From Streptomyces canus (GTDB taxonomy: Bacteria > Actinomycetota > Actinomycetes > Streptomycetales > Streptomycetaceae): DNA of 64,000 nucleotides. The notes below the pieces were generated by a model. That model saw only the letters and a program-made list of their open reading frames with translations, made no database searches and had not been told where the DNA came from. Shown here piece by piece: positions 51,401 to 61,445 of the stretch. Position 1 is the first letter of the stretch, and each line of letters opens with the position of its first letter. The DNA is taken from contig NZ_JAUSYQ010000002.1 in NCBI RefSeq assembly GCF_030816965.1, positions 6,934,001 to 6,998,000 of the forward strand, read 5' to 3'. The translations under genes were made by a program, and so were the position numbers.

Positions 51401-54400
51401 CCAGCACCGCCTCCCTGCTCAGCCATGACGGCACCACCGGCACCTATCTGGAGGCGGGCGCGGGCTTCGACACCTACGGGCGTCAGCTCACCGCCACGGA
51501 CATCACCGCGACGGTCAAGGGGACCGAGACCACCGCGCCGGTGCGCACGGTCCGCACGGACGGCCGTACCACCACCACGGCCTACAGCCCGACGACCGGC
51601 TTCCCGACCACCTCCACGGTCACCACCCCGCCCGCCACCGCGGGCACCGCCTCCACCGCCCAGACCAGCACGACCACCTACGACACCGTGCGCGGCCTGC
51701 CCACCACGGTCCTCGACACCAACAACAAGCGCACCGACACCACTTACGACGCGCTCGGCCGCAACCTCAAGGTGTGGCTGCCCAACCGGGTGAAGGCGAA
51801 CAACGACACCCCCAACTACGAGTTCTCCTACACGATCACCGACGGGCAGCCCGTCGCGGTCGGCACCACCACCCTCTACGGCACCGGCCGCAAGACGTCG
51901 TACACGCTCTACGACGGCTTCCTGCGCGAGCGCCAGACCCAGGCACCGGGACCGGACGGCGGCCGGCTGCTCAGCGACACCTTCTACGACGAACGCGGCC
52001 TGACGGCCAAGCAGTTCGCGCCGTACTACAACACGGCCGCCCCCTCGGCGGACCTCCTGGTGCCCAACGACGCCCTGGGGGTGGAGACCCAGACCTGGAA
52101 CACCTACGACGGCCTGGGCCGGGTCACCAAGTCCCAGCAGGTCGCGGGCAACGGCGACAGCGGCGCGGTGCTGTCCACCACGACCACCGCCTACGGCGGT
52201 GACCGCACCACCGTCACCCCGCCGCAGGGTGCCACCCCCACCACCAAGGTCACGGACGCCCGTGGCAACACCACCGAGCTGTGGCAGTACCACGGTGCCA
52301 CCCCGACCGGCACCCCAGACAAGACGCACTACGAGTACGGCCCGACGGGCAAGCTGACCAAGCTCACCGACCCAGCCGGCAACTCCTGGACCTACCAGTA
52401 CGACCAGCGCGGCAACCAGATCCAGGCCACGGACCCGGACAAGGGCACCACCACCTCGAAGTACGACGACCGGGACCGGTTGACCTACACCCTGGACGCC
52501 AACCAGAAGAAGATCACCCACCTCTACGACGATCTCGGCCGCGAGCTGGAGACCCACGACGGCGACGCCACCGGCCCGCTGCTGACCAAGCACGTCTGGG
52601 ACCCCAGCGGCTTCGAGGGCCAACTCGCCTCCGCCACCCGGTACGTGGGCGGCGCGAGCGGCTCCGCCTACACCACCACCTACAGCCTCTACGACACCCT
52701 CTACCGGCCGCACCGCACCACGGTCACTGTCCCCAGCTCCGAGGGGGTGCTCGCCGGGGCCTACCAGACCAACGTCCAGTACAACGTGGACGGCACCGTC
52801 CAGTCGACCAGCTACCCGGCCGCGGGCGGCCTGGCCGCGGAGACCATCACCCCGAGCTACGACGACGTGCTGCGGGTCAAGACCATCGGCGCGAGCAGCG
52901 GGGCCACCTACCTCACCGGCGCCGTCTACAGCTACACCGGCAAACCGCTCGAATACACCTACCAGGCGTCCGGCGCCATCAAGACCGACGTCAAGAACAC
53001 CTACGAGTGGGGCACCCAGCGGCTGCACAACTCCGCCGTCAACCGCGACGGAGTCGCCGGCACCGACAAGTCCGCCACCTACACCTACGACGAGGCCGGC
53101 AACATCACCTCGGTCGCGGACGTCTCCCGCGACGGCACCGACAACCAGTGCTACACCTACGACTACCTGGGCCGGCTGACCGAGGCCTGGGCACAGAACA
53201 CCACCGGCTGCGCCACCGCTCCCAGCGCCGCGGTGCTGGGCGGACCCGCCCCCTACTGGCAGTCCTTCACCTACGACCTCAGCGGCAACCGCCGTACCGA
53301 GACCGAGCACGACACCACCGGGAACACCGCCAAGGACGTCCAGCGCGCCTACACCTACCCGACCGCGGGCAGCGTGCGCCCGCACGCCGTCACCGCGATC
53401 GACACCACCGGCCCCGACGGCGTCTCCCAGGACACCTACGGCTACGACGCCGACGGCAACACCCACACCCGCACCATGGGCGGCGACCAGCAGACCCTGG
53501 AGTGGGACGCCGAGGGCCACCTGACGAAGGTGACCAAGCCCGACGGCAGCGGGGGCACTGCCACCACCTCCTACGTCTACGACGCCGACGGCAACCGGCT
53601 GATCACCCGCACCGACGCCGACACCACGCTGTTCCTCGGCACCACCGAACTCACCCTGGCCAAGGACGCCACCGCGGCCAAGGCCACCCGCTACTACGAC
53701 CTCGGCGGCGGCAACCAGGCCGTCCGCACCAGCGACAACAAGCTCTCCTTCCTCGTCACCGACCAGAACGGCACCTCCCAGCTGGCGATCGACGCGGCTG
53801 CCGGCACCCTCCAGCAGCGCCGCTCCACCCCCTTCGGCACCGCCCGCGGCACCGCACCGAGCAGCTGGCCCGGCGACAAGGGGTACGTCGGCGGTACCGA
53901 GGACGCGAGCACCGGCCTGGTCCATCTCGGCGCCCGCGACTACGACCCGGCCACCGGCCGCTTCCTCTCCGTCGACCCGGTCCTCGACGCCACCGACCCC
54001 CAGCAGCTCAACGCCTACGCCTACTCCAACAGCAGCCCCGTCACCCACAGCGACCCGACCGGTCTGCACCTGGACTGCGGCGGCTGGGGCTCGGACGTCC
54101 CCTGCCCGAAGAACGACAAGAACGGCGACGGCGTCCCCGACCACGGCTCCACCAAGAAGTCGAGCACCACCAAGAGCCCGGGCCTGACCAAGGACCAGAA
54201 GAAGAAGGTCAAGCAGGTCTACGACTACTTCTTCAACCCGAACCAGTGCTTCGGCAACCCGATCGACCCCAACCCGAAGTTCGACGTCTGCTACACACAG
54301 GCGGAACTCGACGCCGACAAGCCGCTGACCAGGGACCTCCTGTCGGCACTCGGCGACGTGACCGTGGTCGTGCCCTGGTACCGCTGCGTCAAGGGCAACC

Positions 54401-55353
54401 AGGACGAGTGCGACGTACTGGGGGAGGCGCTCTCCACTTGGGACATCGGTGCTGTCGAGGCGGGCGGCGCGCGGTTCGTGCGCGCCATGGACCGGGCGGC
54501 GGGCGCCCTGTGCAGCTTCACCCCGGACACCCGGGTCCTGCTGAAGAACGGCCTCAAGAAGGCGATCGGCAAGATCGAACCGGGTGACCGGGTCGAGGCC
54601 GCGGACCCGGCCGACGGCAAGCACCGCGGCACCCGCAAGGTCACCGCACGCCTGGTCCACCACGACACCGACCTCGTCGACCTGCGGATCCGCCTGGGTG
54701 ACGGGCGCGTCCGGGTCCTTCACACCACGTACCGCCATCCCTTCTGGGACGACACGGCACACGCCTGGGTCGCGGCCGGGCAGCTCACCGAGGGCCACGC
54801 GCTCAACACGGCCGAGGACCGGCACGCGACCGTCGTCGGCGTCACCGGCCGTGCCGGCGGGGCCGACATGTACAACCTCACCGTCGAGGACCTGCACACG
54901 TTCTACGTGATCGTCGGATCCACGGCGATCCTGGTGCACAACAGCGGCGGCACGTGCCCCATCGGCGCGGCGGTCGCCATCAACAGCGGCGGGCTGGCCA
55001 GCAAGGCCTTCAACTACCGGATGGACACCCTCGGGCTGAAGATGCGCAACGTGGCCGTCGCCGTCGTCGAGGGACGCGACGAGCCGGTCTACGGTCTGAG
55101 CAACGGCAAGGACTTCCATTCGGAGGACGACATCATCCGCCAGCTGGAGCCGGGTGAGAAGATCTCGGAGCTGTACTCCGAACGGCAGCCGTGCCCGCGG
55201 TGCGCCGGCCGGCTGGGCAAGCACATGGCGGACAACGCGCAGGTCACGTGGTCTGTACCCTGGGCGGATCCGGACACGGAACTGGGGCAGCTCATCAACG
55301 AGCAGTCGAATACGGACCTCGAGAACAAGCTCAAGAAAGCGATGGGATATTGA
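48457..55353 (+). CDS. Secreted RHS/YD-repeat polymorphic toxin with HINT and deaminase-fold C-terminus
   Basis: 2298 residues. Signal peptide (RVALLVPAVLVGAILQATAA) in the first 38 residues, then a SpvB/TcaC-like N-terminal beta region (FSWSYDMPVPGVPGAFAPTVTLAYSSGGID, residues about 265-300), then YD/RHS repeats through about 900-1870 ending in the classic Rhs-core closure (TGRFLSVDPVLDATDPQQLNAYAYSNSSPVTHSDPTGL, Asp1866). A Lys-rich linker follows. The HINT autoprocessing domain runs Cys2019 (CSFTPDTRVLLKNG) to Asn2162 (AILVHN, with Ser2163 next); cleavage would free the last 136 residues. The freed domain has HSE (His2221, Glu2223) and PCPRC (Cys2246, Cys2249), the zinc-deaminase signature. 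The context YSERQPCPRC is like the XOO_2897-type nucleic-acid deaminases of polymorphic toxins. The target (DNA, RNA or nucleotide) cannot be read from sequence. Confidence 0.93.
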   Translation: MMRARMMARGIRARVALLVPAVLVGAILQATAAPEAEAGDTPRVPSAEKPLTGHGVTPRARTNDGEPRLPKAAPKHTWAAAGSATVTVAKGATRAGSLPISLGAPRKKARTPLSGKAVVRVLDQRTTERVGIDGLLFFVTPQQGAQGDTVGVSVDYAEFAQAYGGSYAARLKLVRLPACAATDPGDSRCTTRTPVAAHNDTAAQTLTADALTLPKRSEKVAKGSAATAAPMLLAATSGGSSDHGDYTASQLSASSSWKTDLNSGDFSWSYDMPVPGVPGAFAPTVTLAYSSGGIDGRTANTNNQSSWAGDGFSLWPGSIERSYKSCADDGVKNADGTKPGDVCWAYDNATLSFNGHSGELIATGTNTFRIKGDDGTRVERIYGSTGDVRSNGAHNDEYWKVTTTDGTQYYFGYNRLPGWASGSPETNSTWNVPVFGDDDGEPCHASAFADSWCQQGWRWNLDYAVDPHGNSIAYYYNKETNYYARDLKPADETVYDRGGYLDHIDYGLRSTSAYSAKALAKVQFTSAERCLPETGVTCAADTIDDKSFYWYDTPWDLNCKSGEDCTKSYSPSFWTRKRLTGVTTEVLQSGGSYTPVDTWTLDHRWGMADIDYQLLLASIQHTGKSTTPEITLPKVTFAYDQRANRLDIDGDDTSPFIKERLSTIDDESGGELAVQYSTAACDAANLPTPQTNATRCFPVYFTKEGDVDPSLQWFDKYVVDSVTQVDRTKSSPEMVTRYSYLDGAAWHYDDDDGLTKEKYKTWSTWRGYGHVRVQTGGQDPVGMKSQTDHWFLRGMDGDRAAPSGGTKSASVSDDNGGTITDDDAVAGFEYKTEQYSGPGGHVLEKTVSTPWHHQTASRVRTWGTTTANLTGTASTRTWTSLDDGAGSAWRTTYKTNTFENTAGRVVQTDDFGDETTSKDNQCTRTTYVDNTTAWILTKPARSETVAVKCADTPDRTKDVVSDVRSAYDGQGYGAAPTKGDATSTASLLSHDGTTGTYLEAGAGFDTYGRQLTATDITATVKGTETTAPVRTVRTDGRTTTTAYSPTTGFPTTSTVTTPPATAGTASTAQTSTTTYDTVRGLPTTVLDTNNKRTDTTYDALGRNLKVWLPNRVKANNDTPNYEFSYTITDGQPVAVGTTTLYGTGRKTSYTLYDGFLRERQTQAPGPDGGRLLSDTFYDERGLTAKQFAPYYNTAAPSADLLVPNDALGVETQTWNTYDGLGRVTKSQQVAGNGDSGAVLSTTTTAYGGDRTTVTPPQGATPTTKVTDARGNTTELWQYHGATPTGTPDKTHYEYGPTGKLTKLTDPAGNSWTYQYDQRGNQIQATDPDKGTTTSKYDDRDRLTYTLDANQKKITHLYDDLGRELETHDGDATGPLLTKHVWDPSGFEGQLASATRYVGGASGSAYTTTYSLYDTLYRPHRTTVTVPSSEGVLAGAYQTNVQYNVDGTVQSTSYPAAGGLAAETITPSYDDVLRVKTIGASSGATYLTGAVYSYTGKPLEYTYQASGAIKTDVKNTYEWGTQRLHNSAVNRDGVAGTDKSATYTYDEAGNITSVADVSRDGTDNQCYTYDYLGRLTEAWAQNTTGCATAPSAAVLGGPAPYWQSFTYDLSGNRRTETEHDTTGNTAKDVQRAYTYPTAGSVRPHAVTAIDTTGPDGVSQDTYGYDADGNTHTRTMGGDQQTLEWDAEGHLTKVTKPDGSGGTATTSYVYDADGNRLITRTDADTTLFLGTTELTLAKDATAAKATRYYDLGGGNQAVRTSDNKLSFLVTDQNGTSQLAIDAAAGTLQQRRSTPFGTARGTAPSSWPGDKGYVGGTEDASTGLVHLGARDYDPATGRFLSVDPVLDATDPQQLNAYAYSNSSPVTHSDPTGLHLDCGGWGSDVPCPKNDKNGDGVPDHGSTKKSSTTKSPGLTKDQKKKVKQVYDYFFNPNQCFGNPIDPNPKFDVCYTQAELDADKPLTRDLLSALGDVTVVVPWYRCVKGNQDECDVLGEALSTWDIGAVEAGGARFVRAMDRAAGALCSFTPDTRVLLKNGLKKAIGKIEPGDRVEAADPADGKHRGTRKVTARLVHHDTDLVDLRIRLGDGRVRVLHTTYRHPFWDDTAHAWVAAGQLTEGHALNTAEDRHATVVGVTGRAGGADMYNLTVEDLHTFYVIVGSTAILVHNSGGTCPIGAAVAINSGGLASKAFNYRMDTLGLKMRNVAVAVVEGRDEPVYGLSNGKDFHSEDDIIRQLEPGEKISELYSERQPCPRCAGRLGKHMADNAQVTWSVPWADPDTELGQLINEQSNTDLENKLKKAMGY

Positions 55354-55709
55354 TCCGGCACGACATCTTCGCGGACAAGGTGAAGACCACCCTGGTCAGA
55401 GCGGGCCTACCCGTCGCCGCGACCTTCGACTCCACCCTTTCCTGCGGGGTCTACGTGGAGATCGCCGACGACGAGCAGCTGCCGCCTCAGGCCTTCCTCC
55501 AGTGGCGGGTCCACCCGTTGCTCCAGGAACACTTCAGGACCGTGCCCCACGACGCGCTCCTGAGCGACCCCCAGGTGCGGGAGCTGCGGGTCGCGCGGGA
55601 GGCGATGAACACCGCGGTCATCGCCGTCCTGGAGAACGCCGGGTTCTCCGCCCGCCCGGCGCGGGGCGAGCGGGCAGGAGCGCTCCTCGTCGACGAGTCC
55701 GCCGGCTGA
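55350..55709 (+). CDS. Probable immunity protein of the RHS deaminase toxin
   Basis: 119 residues from TTG 55350, which overlaps the toxin stop (TTGA), so toxin and this protein are translation-coupled. A longer frame exists to 55191 but it lies inside the toxin. It is mixed alpha/beta, acidic in the middle (VYVEIADDEQLPPQAFLQW) and ends in an acidic tail. I recognise no family. Evidence for immunity is the position (directly after the toxin's last codon, before the convergent glgB), size and coupling. The TTG start suggests low, tightly balanced expression. It ends 9 bp from glgB, with no terminator between the two convergent genes. Confidence 0.75.
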   Translation: MIRHDIFADKVKTTLVRAGLPVAATFDSTLSCGVYVEIADDEQLPPQAFLQWRVHPLLQEHFRTVPHDALLSDPQVRELRVAREAMNTAVIAVLENAGFSARPARGERAGALLVDESAG

Positions 55710-55718
55710 GACCGGGCC

Positions 55719-58226
55719 TCAGGCCGGCCGCAGCCACACCGTCGCCAGGGGTGGCAGGGTGAGCTGGATGCTCGCCGGGCGGCCGTGCCAGGGGGTGGGG
55801 TCCGGTTTCACGACGTCCGGATTGGTGATGTCACCGCCCCCGTACCGGGCTCCGTCGGTGTTCAGGGTCTCCAGCCAGGCCGGGACGTCGTCCGGGGCGC
55901 CCAGCCGGTAGGCGGGGCGGACCACCGGGGAGAGGTTGGAGACCGCGAGGAGCGGGGACCCCTCCGCGTCGTAGCGGAGGAAGGCGAAGACGTTGTCCTC
56001 GGACGCGTCGCCCACGATCCACTGGAAGCCCGAGGGGTCCGTGTCGCGCTGCCACAGGGCCGGGGTGTGGCGGTAGACGGCGTTCAGGTCGCGGACCAGG
56101 TCGCGGACGCCCCGGTGGTCGGCCTCCGCGCCGTACGCCGGGTCCAGGAGCCACCAGTCGGGACCGTGCTCCTCCGACCACTCCGCGCCCTGGGCGAACT
56201 CCTGTCCCATGAAGAGGAGTTGCTTGCCGGGGTGGGCCCACATGAAGGCCAGGTAGGCGCGGAGATTGGCCCGCTGCTGCCACCAGTCGCCGGGCATCTT
56301 CGACACCAGTGAGCCCTTGCCGTGCACGACCTCGTCGTGGGAGATGGGCAGGACGTAGTTCTCGCTGTACGCGTACACCATCGAGAACGTCATCTCGCCG
56401 TGGTGGTACTTGCGGTGCACCGGCTCGTGGCTCATGTAGTCGAGCGAGTCGTGCATCCAGCCCATGTTCCACTTCAGGCCGAAACCGAGGCCGCCGAAGC
56501 CGCCCGGGCCCATGTGGTGCGTCGCGCGGGTGACCCCGTCCCAGGCCGTGGACTCCTCCGCGATCGTCACCACGCCCGGAACCCGCCGGTAGACCGTCGC
56601 GTTCATCTCCTGGAGGAAGTCCACCGCGTCCAGGTTCTCCCGGCCGCCGTGCACGTTCGGGACCCACTGGCCCGGCTCGCGCGAGTAGTCGAGGTAGAGC
56701 ATCGAGGCGACCGCGTCGACCCGCAGGCCGTCGATGTGGAACTCCTCGCACCAGTAAACGGCGTTCGCCACCAGGAAGTTGCGGACCTCACGGCGGCCGT
56801 AGTCGAACTCCAGCGTCCCCCAGTCGGGGTGGGCCGCGCGCAGCGGGTCCTCGTGTTCGTACAGGGTGCGGCCGTCGAACTCGGCGAGCGCCCAGTCGTC
56901 GCGCGGGAAGTGCGCCGGCACCCAGTCCATCAGTACGCCGATGCCGGCCTGGTGGAGCGCGTCGACGAGGTACTTGAAGTCGTCGGGGGTGCCCAGGCGG
57001 GCCGTGGGCGCGTAGAAGCCGGTGACCTGGTAGCCCCAGGAGCCGCCGAAGGGGTGCTCGGCGACCGGCATCAGCTCGACGTGGGTGAAGCCGAGGTCCT
57101 TGACGTACGCGGGGAGCTGCTCGGCGAGCTGACGGTATGTCAGTCCAGGGCGCCACGACGGCAGATGGATCTCGTACACCGAGAAGGGAGCCTCGTGTGC
57201 GGGGGCGCCCTCCGCACGGCGGGCCAGCCATTCCCCGTCCCCCCACTCGTGGTGCGAGGCGTGGACGATCGAGGACGTGTGGGGCGGGACCTCCGTGCGG
57301 CGGGCCAGCGGGTCCGCGCGCAGAGTCTTCGAACCGTCGGGGCGGGTGATCTCGAACTTGTACAGCTCGCCCTCGCCGACACCGGGCACGAACAGCTCCC
57401 AGATGCCGGTGGAGCCGAGCGAGCGCATCGCGAACGCCGACCCGTCCCAGAAGTTGAAGGTGCCCGCCACCCGCACACCGCGCGCGTTCGGCGCCCACAC
57501 CGTGAAGCGTGTTCCCGTTGCGCCCTGGTGGGTCATGGGCCGGGCGCCCAGCGCCGTCCACAGCTGCTCGTGCCGGCCTTCGCCGAGCAGATGCAGGTCC
57601 AGGTCGCCCAGCGCGGGCAGGAAGCCGTACGCGTCCTCCGTGTCCTGGACCGTATCCTCGTACGCCACGAGCAGCCGGTAGGGCGGGACCTCCCGCAGCG
57701 CCAGCAGGCCGGAGAAGAAGCCGTCGCCGTCGTCGTGCAGTTCGGCCCGCACGTCCCCGGCCACGACCGTGACGGCCCGGGCGTACGGGCGGAAGACCCG
57801 GAAGGCCACCCCGCCGGGGACCGGATGCGCGCCGAGCACCCCGTGCGGGTCGTGGTGGGTGCCCGACAGCAGCCGGTCGCGGTCGGCGGCGGGTACCTCC
57901 GGTGAGACCGGGGTCGCCACGAGTACCTCCGGTGGTGACGCCGGGACCGGGGCGGCGACCTTCTTCGCCTTTACGGTCCCCTTCTTCGCGGTCTTGGCGG
58001 CGGTCTTCGCGGCGGTCTTCTTGGTGACAGCCTTGCTGACGGCGTTCTTCTCGGCGGCCTTCTTCGCCACGGCCTTCTTCACGGGCGCCTTCTCGGCCAC
58101 CGGATCCGGCTTCCTCGCGGCGGCCTTCTTGGTCACCGCCTTCTCCGCGGCCTTCTTCACGCTCTTCGCCGCTTTCGCGGCCGACTTCTTCGGGTCCGAA
58201 CCGCTGGGGGTGGGGCGGGGGGTCAC
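55719..58226 (-). CDS. glgB: 1,4-alpha-glucan branching enzyme with Lys/Ala-rich N-terminal tail
   Basis: 835 residues. Moves oligoglucan segments to make alpha-1,6 branches on the polymer made by GlgE. Residues about 12-95 are a histone-like tail of KKAA/AAKT units ([20 protein letters not shown]). Then an N-terminal branching-enzyme module ([16 protein letters not shown]), the CBM48 region ([20 protein letters not shown]) and the GH13_9 barrel: nucleophile Asp504 in [11 protein letters not shown], acid Glu557 in TIAEES, and Asp631 in [10 protein letters not shown]. The C-terminal beta domain is complete. GTG 58226 has AGGAGG 8 nt upstream. It ends the glgE-treS-pep2-glgB unit. The tail is longer than in most species and could bind DNA, polyphosphate or glucan; that is speculation. 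Confidence 0.96.
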   Translation of the reverse strand: MTPRPTPSGSDPKKSAAKAAKSVKKAAEKAVTKKAAARKPDPVAEKAPVKKAVAKKAAEKNAVSKAVTKKTAAKTAAKTAKKGTVKAKKVAAPVPASPPEVLVATPVSPEVPAADRDRLLSGTHHDPHGVLGAHPVPGGVAFRVFRPYARAVTVVAGDVRAELHDDGDGFFSGLLALREVPPYRLLVAYEDTVQDTEDAYGFLPALGDLDLHLLGEGRHEQLWTALGARPMTHQGATGTRFTVWAPNARGVRVAGTFNFWDGSAFAMRSLGSTGIWELFVPGVGEGELYKFEITRPDGSKTLRADPLARRTEVPPHTSSIVHASHHEWGDGEWLARRAEGAPAHEAPFSVYEIHLPSWRPGLTYRQLAEQLPAYVKDLGFTHVELMPVAEHPFGGSWGYQVTGFYAPTARLGTPDDFKYLVDALHQAGIGVLMDWVPAHFPRDDWALAEFDGRTLYEHEDPLRAAHPDWGTLEFDYGRREVRNFLVANAVYWCEEFHIDGLRVDAVASMLYLDYSREPGQWVPNVHGGRENLDAVDFLQEMNATVYRRVPGVVTIAEESTAWDGVTRATHHMGPGGFGGLGFGLKWNMGWMHDSLDYMSHEPVHRKYHHGEMTFSMVYAYSENYVLPISHDEVVHGKGSLVSKMPGDWWQQRANLRAYLAFMWAHPGKQLLFMGQEFAQGAEWSEEHGPDWWLLDPAYGAEADHRGVRDLVRDLNAVYRHTPALWQRDTDPSGFQWIVGDASEDNVFAFLRYDAEGSPLLAVSNLSPVVRPAYRLGAPDDVPAWLETLNTDGARYGGGDITNPDVVKPDPTPWHGRPASIQLTLPPLATVWLRPA

Positions 58227-58259
58227 TGGCGGAGCCTCCTCGGCGAAGGTCAGGTCGGG

Positions 58260-59648
58260 TCAGATCAGGTCGGACGACGCGTACCGCGCCACCGCGGCCA
58301 TCGGCACCTGCAACCAGTCCGGGCGGTGCCGGGCCTCGTAGACGACCTCGTAGATCGCCTTGTCGGTCTCGTACGCGCGCAGCAGCACCGGATCGGTCCG
58401 CGGGTCCACGCCGCTGACCTCGGCGTATCCGGAACAGTACGCGGCGCGGCACGCCTCGGCCCAGCCCGGTACCGGCAGGTCGGTCGAGTGTGCCGCGTAG
58501 TCGAAGGAGCGCAGCATCCCGGCGATGTCCCGGGCCGTGGGCTGCGGCAGCCGGCGTTCGGAGAGCGGCTTGGACGGCTCGCCCTCGAAGTCGATCAGCG
58601 ACCAGTGCCCGGTCGCCGAGCGCAGACACTGGCCGAGGTGGAGGTCGCCGTGGATGCGCTGGGCGGTCCAGGAGCTGCCCTCGGCGGCGAGATCACCCAG
58701 CGCGGTGAACGCGGAGCGCAGGCCAGGCGCGTACGGCCGGAGCGCGGGGACCGCCTGTACGGCCGCCTCCAGCCGCTCGATCATGCCGTCGACGAGCAGG
58801 TGCAGCTGCTGGTGCCCCAGCGTCACGGTCGGTAGCGCCCGGGCGAGCGCCGTGTGCACCTCGGCGGTGGCCCGCCCGAGGGCGTGCGCCTCGGCGCCGA
58901 AGTCCTCGCCCTTGGCGAGCTCCCGCAGGGCCAGCTCCCAGCCGTCCGAAGCGCCCTGCACGAAGGGCTGGAGCACCGCGAGGGTGTACGGCTCTCCGGC
59001 CAGCTCCGCCTCCAGCCACCCCGTCGGCGCGGGCACCCGGGGGCAGCCTTCCCGGGCCAGGGCCAGCGGCAGCTCCAGGTCGGGGTTGACGCCGGGCACG
59101 ACCCGGCGCAGGAGTTTCAGGATGAACGTATCTCCGTAGACGATCGACGAATTCGACTGCTCGGCGGTCATCACCCGGGCCACCAGACCCTCCCGGATCT
59201 CCTGGTGCGGGTCCCGCTCGAAGGACAGCCCGCCGATCCGGGTCCCGGTGCGGATCGCTTCCAGGAGCAGTTCGGCGGGCAGTGGGTCGTAGAGGGCGTC
59301 GTACGCGGTACGGCCGGTGAGCGGGCCCTCCTCGACATGGCCGATCAGCGCGGGCGCCAGCCGGGGCGGCAGCGCCTCGCGCAGGCCTATGAGGAGCTGG
59401 TAGCAGTCGCCGGGGTGTGGCGGGGCGCCCACGACGAGCGGCTGGTGGGCGCGGACCAGCAGGTGGTACAGACCGAGCTTGGCCGTGGGCGGCAGCAGTT
59501 CGGTGGCCGCCACCAGCGAGAACCCGGTGACCGGGCGCCCCTTGCCCGCGAACCAGCGCTGCCGCGGCAACCACTCGCGCAGAAGTGGATCGAGCGAGGC
59601 GAGGAGGCCTGGACTTGTCGTGGCGCTACGGGTGACGGCTTCCGACAT
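58260..59648 (-). CDS. pep2: Maltokinase
   Basis: 462 residues, eukaryotic-kinase-like fold of the Mak/Pep2 family. Transfers phosphate from ATP to maltose to give maltose-1-phosphate, the substrate of GlgE. Signatures: LREWLPRQRWFAGKGRPV, SSIVYGDTFILKLLRRV (nucleotide-binding Lys), the catalytic loop QRIHGDLHLGQCL with the HGD Asp, and the metal-binding LIDFEGEPSKPLSERRLPQ. In many actinomycetes Mak is fused to TreS; here they are separate genes 96 bp apart. Third gene of the glgE operon. Confidence 0.96.
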   Translation of the reverse strand: MSEAVTRSATTSPGLLASLDPLLREWLPRQRWFAGKGRPVTGFSLVAATELLPPTAKLGLYHLLVRAHQPLVVGAPPHPGDCYQLLIGLREALPPRLAPALIGHVEEGPLTGRTAYDALYDPLPAELLLEAIRTGTRIGGLSFERDPHQEIREGLVARVMTAEQSNSSIVYGDTFILKLLRRVVPGVNPDLELPLALAREGCPRVPAPTGWLEAELAGEPYTLAVLQPFVQGASDGWELALRELAKGEDFGAEAHALGRATAEVHTALARALPTVTLGHQQLHLLVDGMIERLEAAVQAVPALRPYAPGLRSAFTALGDLAAEGSSWTAQRIHGDLHLGQCLRSATGHWSLIDFEGEPSKPLSERRLPQPTARDIAGMLRSFDYAAHSTDLPVPGWAEACRAAYCSGYAEVSGVDPRTDPVLLRAYETDKAIYEVVYEARHRPDWLQVPMAAVARYASSDLI

Positions 59649-59700
59649 GGCGTGGCGTCCTTTCCCCGGGCTGGCTGATCGGGGTGTTACTGATGCGTGC

Positions 59701-59734
59701 CCCGGGCGGGGCGGTGGAAACCGCCTCGCCCGGG
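59701..59734. terminator. Hairpin between treS and pep2
   Basis: CCCGGGCGGGGCGGT (59701-59715) and ACCGCCTCGCCCGGG (59720-59734) pair at 14 of 15 positions around the 4-nt loop GGAA. It sits inside the operon. It may be an attenuator that lowers pep2-glgB relative to treS, or protect the 3' end of a processed treS transcript. Confidence 0.55.
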
Positions 59735-59744
59735 TCCTCGTCGG

Positions 59745-61441
<1,697 letters not shown>

Positions 61442-61445
<4 letters not shown>

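Noticed and set aside
54511..54945. HINT domain as a splicing intein
   Set aside because: The downstream part is a complete toxin-like domain and the upstream part a complete RHS shell, so joining them back would serve no enzyme. Cleavage in a polymorphic toxin is the better reading.
50164..55224. A 1686-codon open frame on the minus strand opposite the RHS gene
   Set aside because: Composition is Gly/Val/Arg-rich without domain signals. It is the antisense of a long GC3-rich gene; the RHS frame is clearly the real one.
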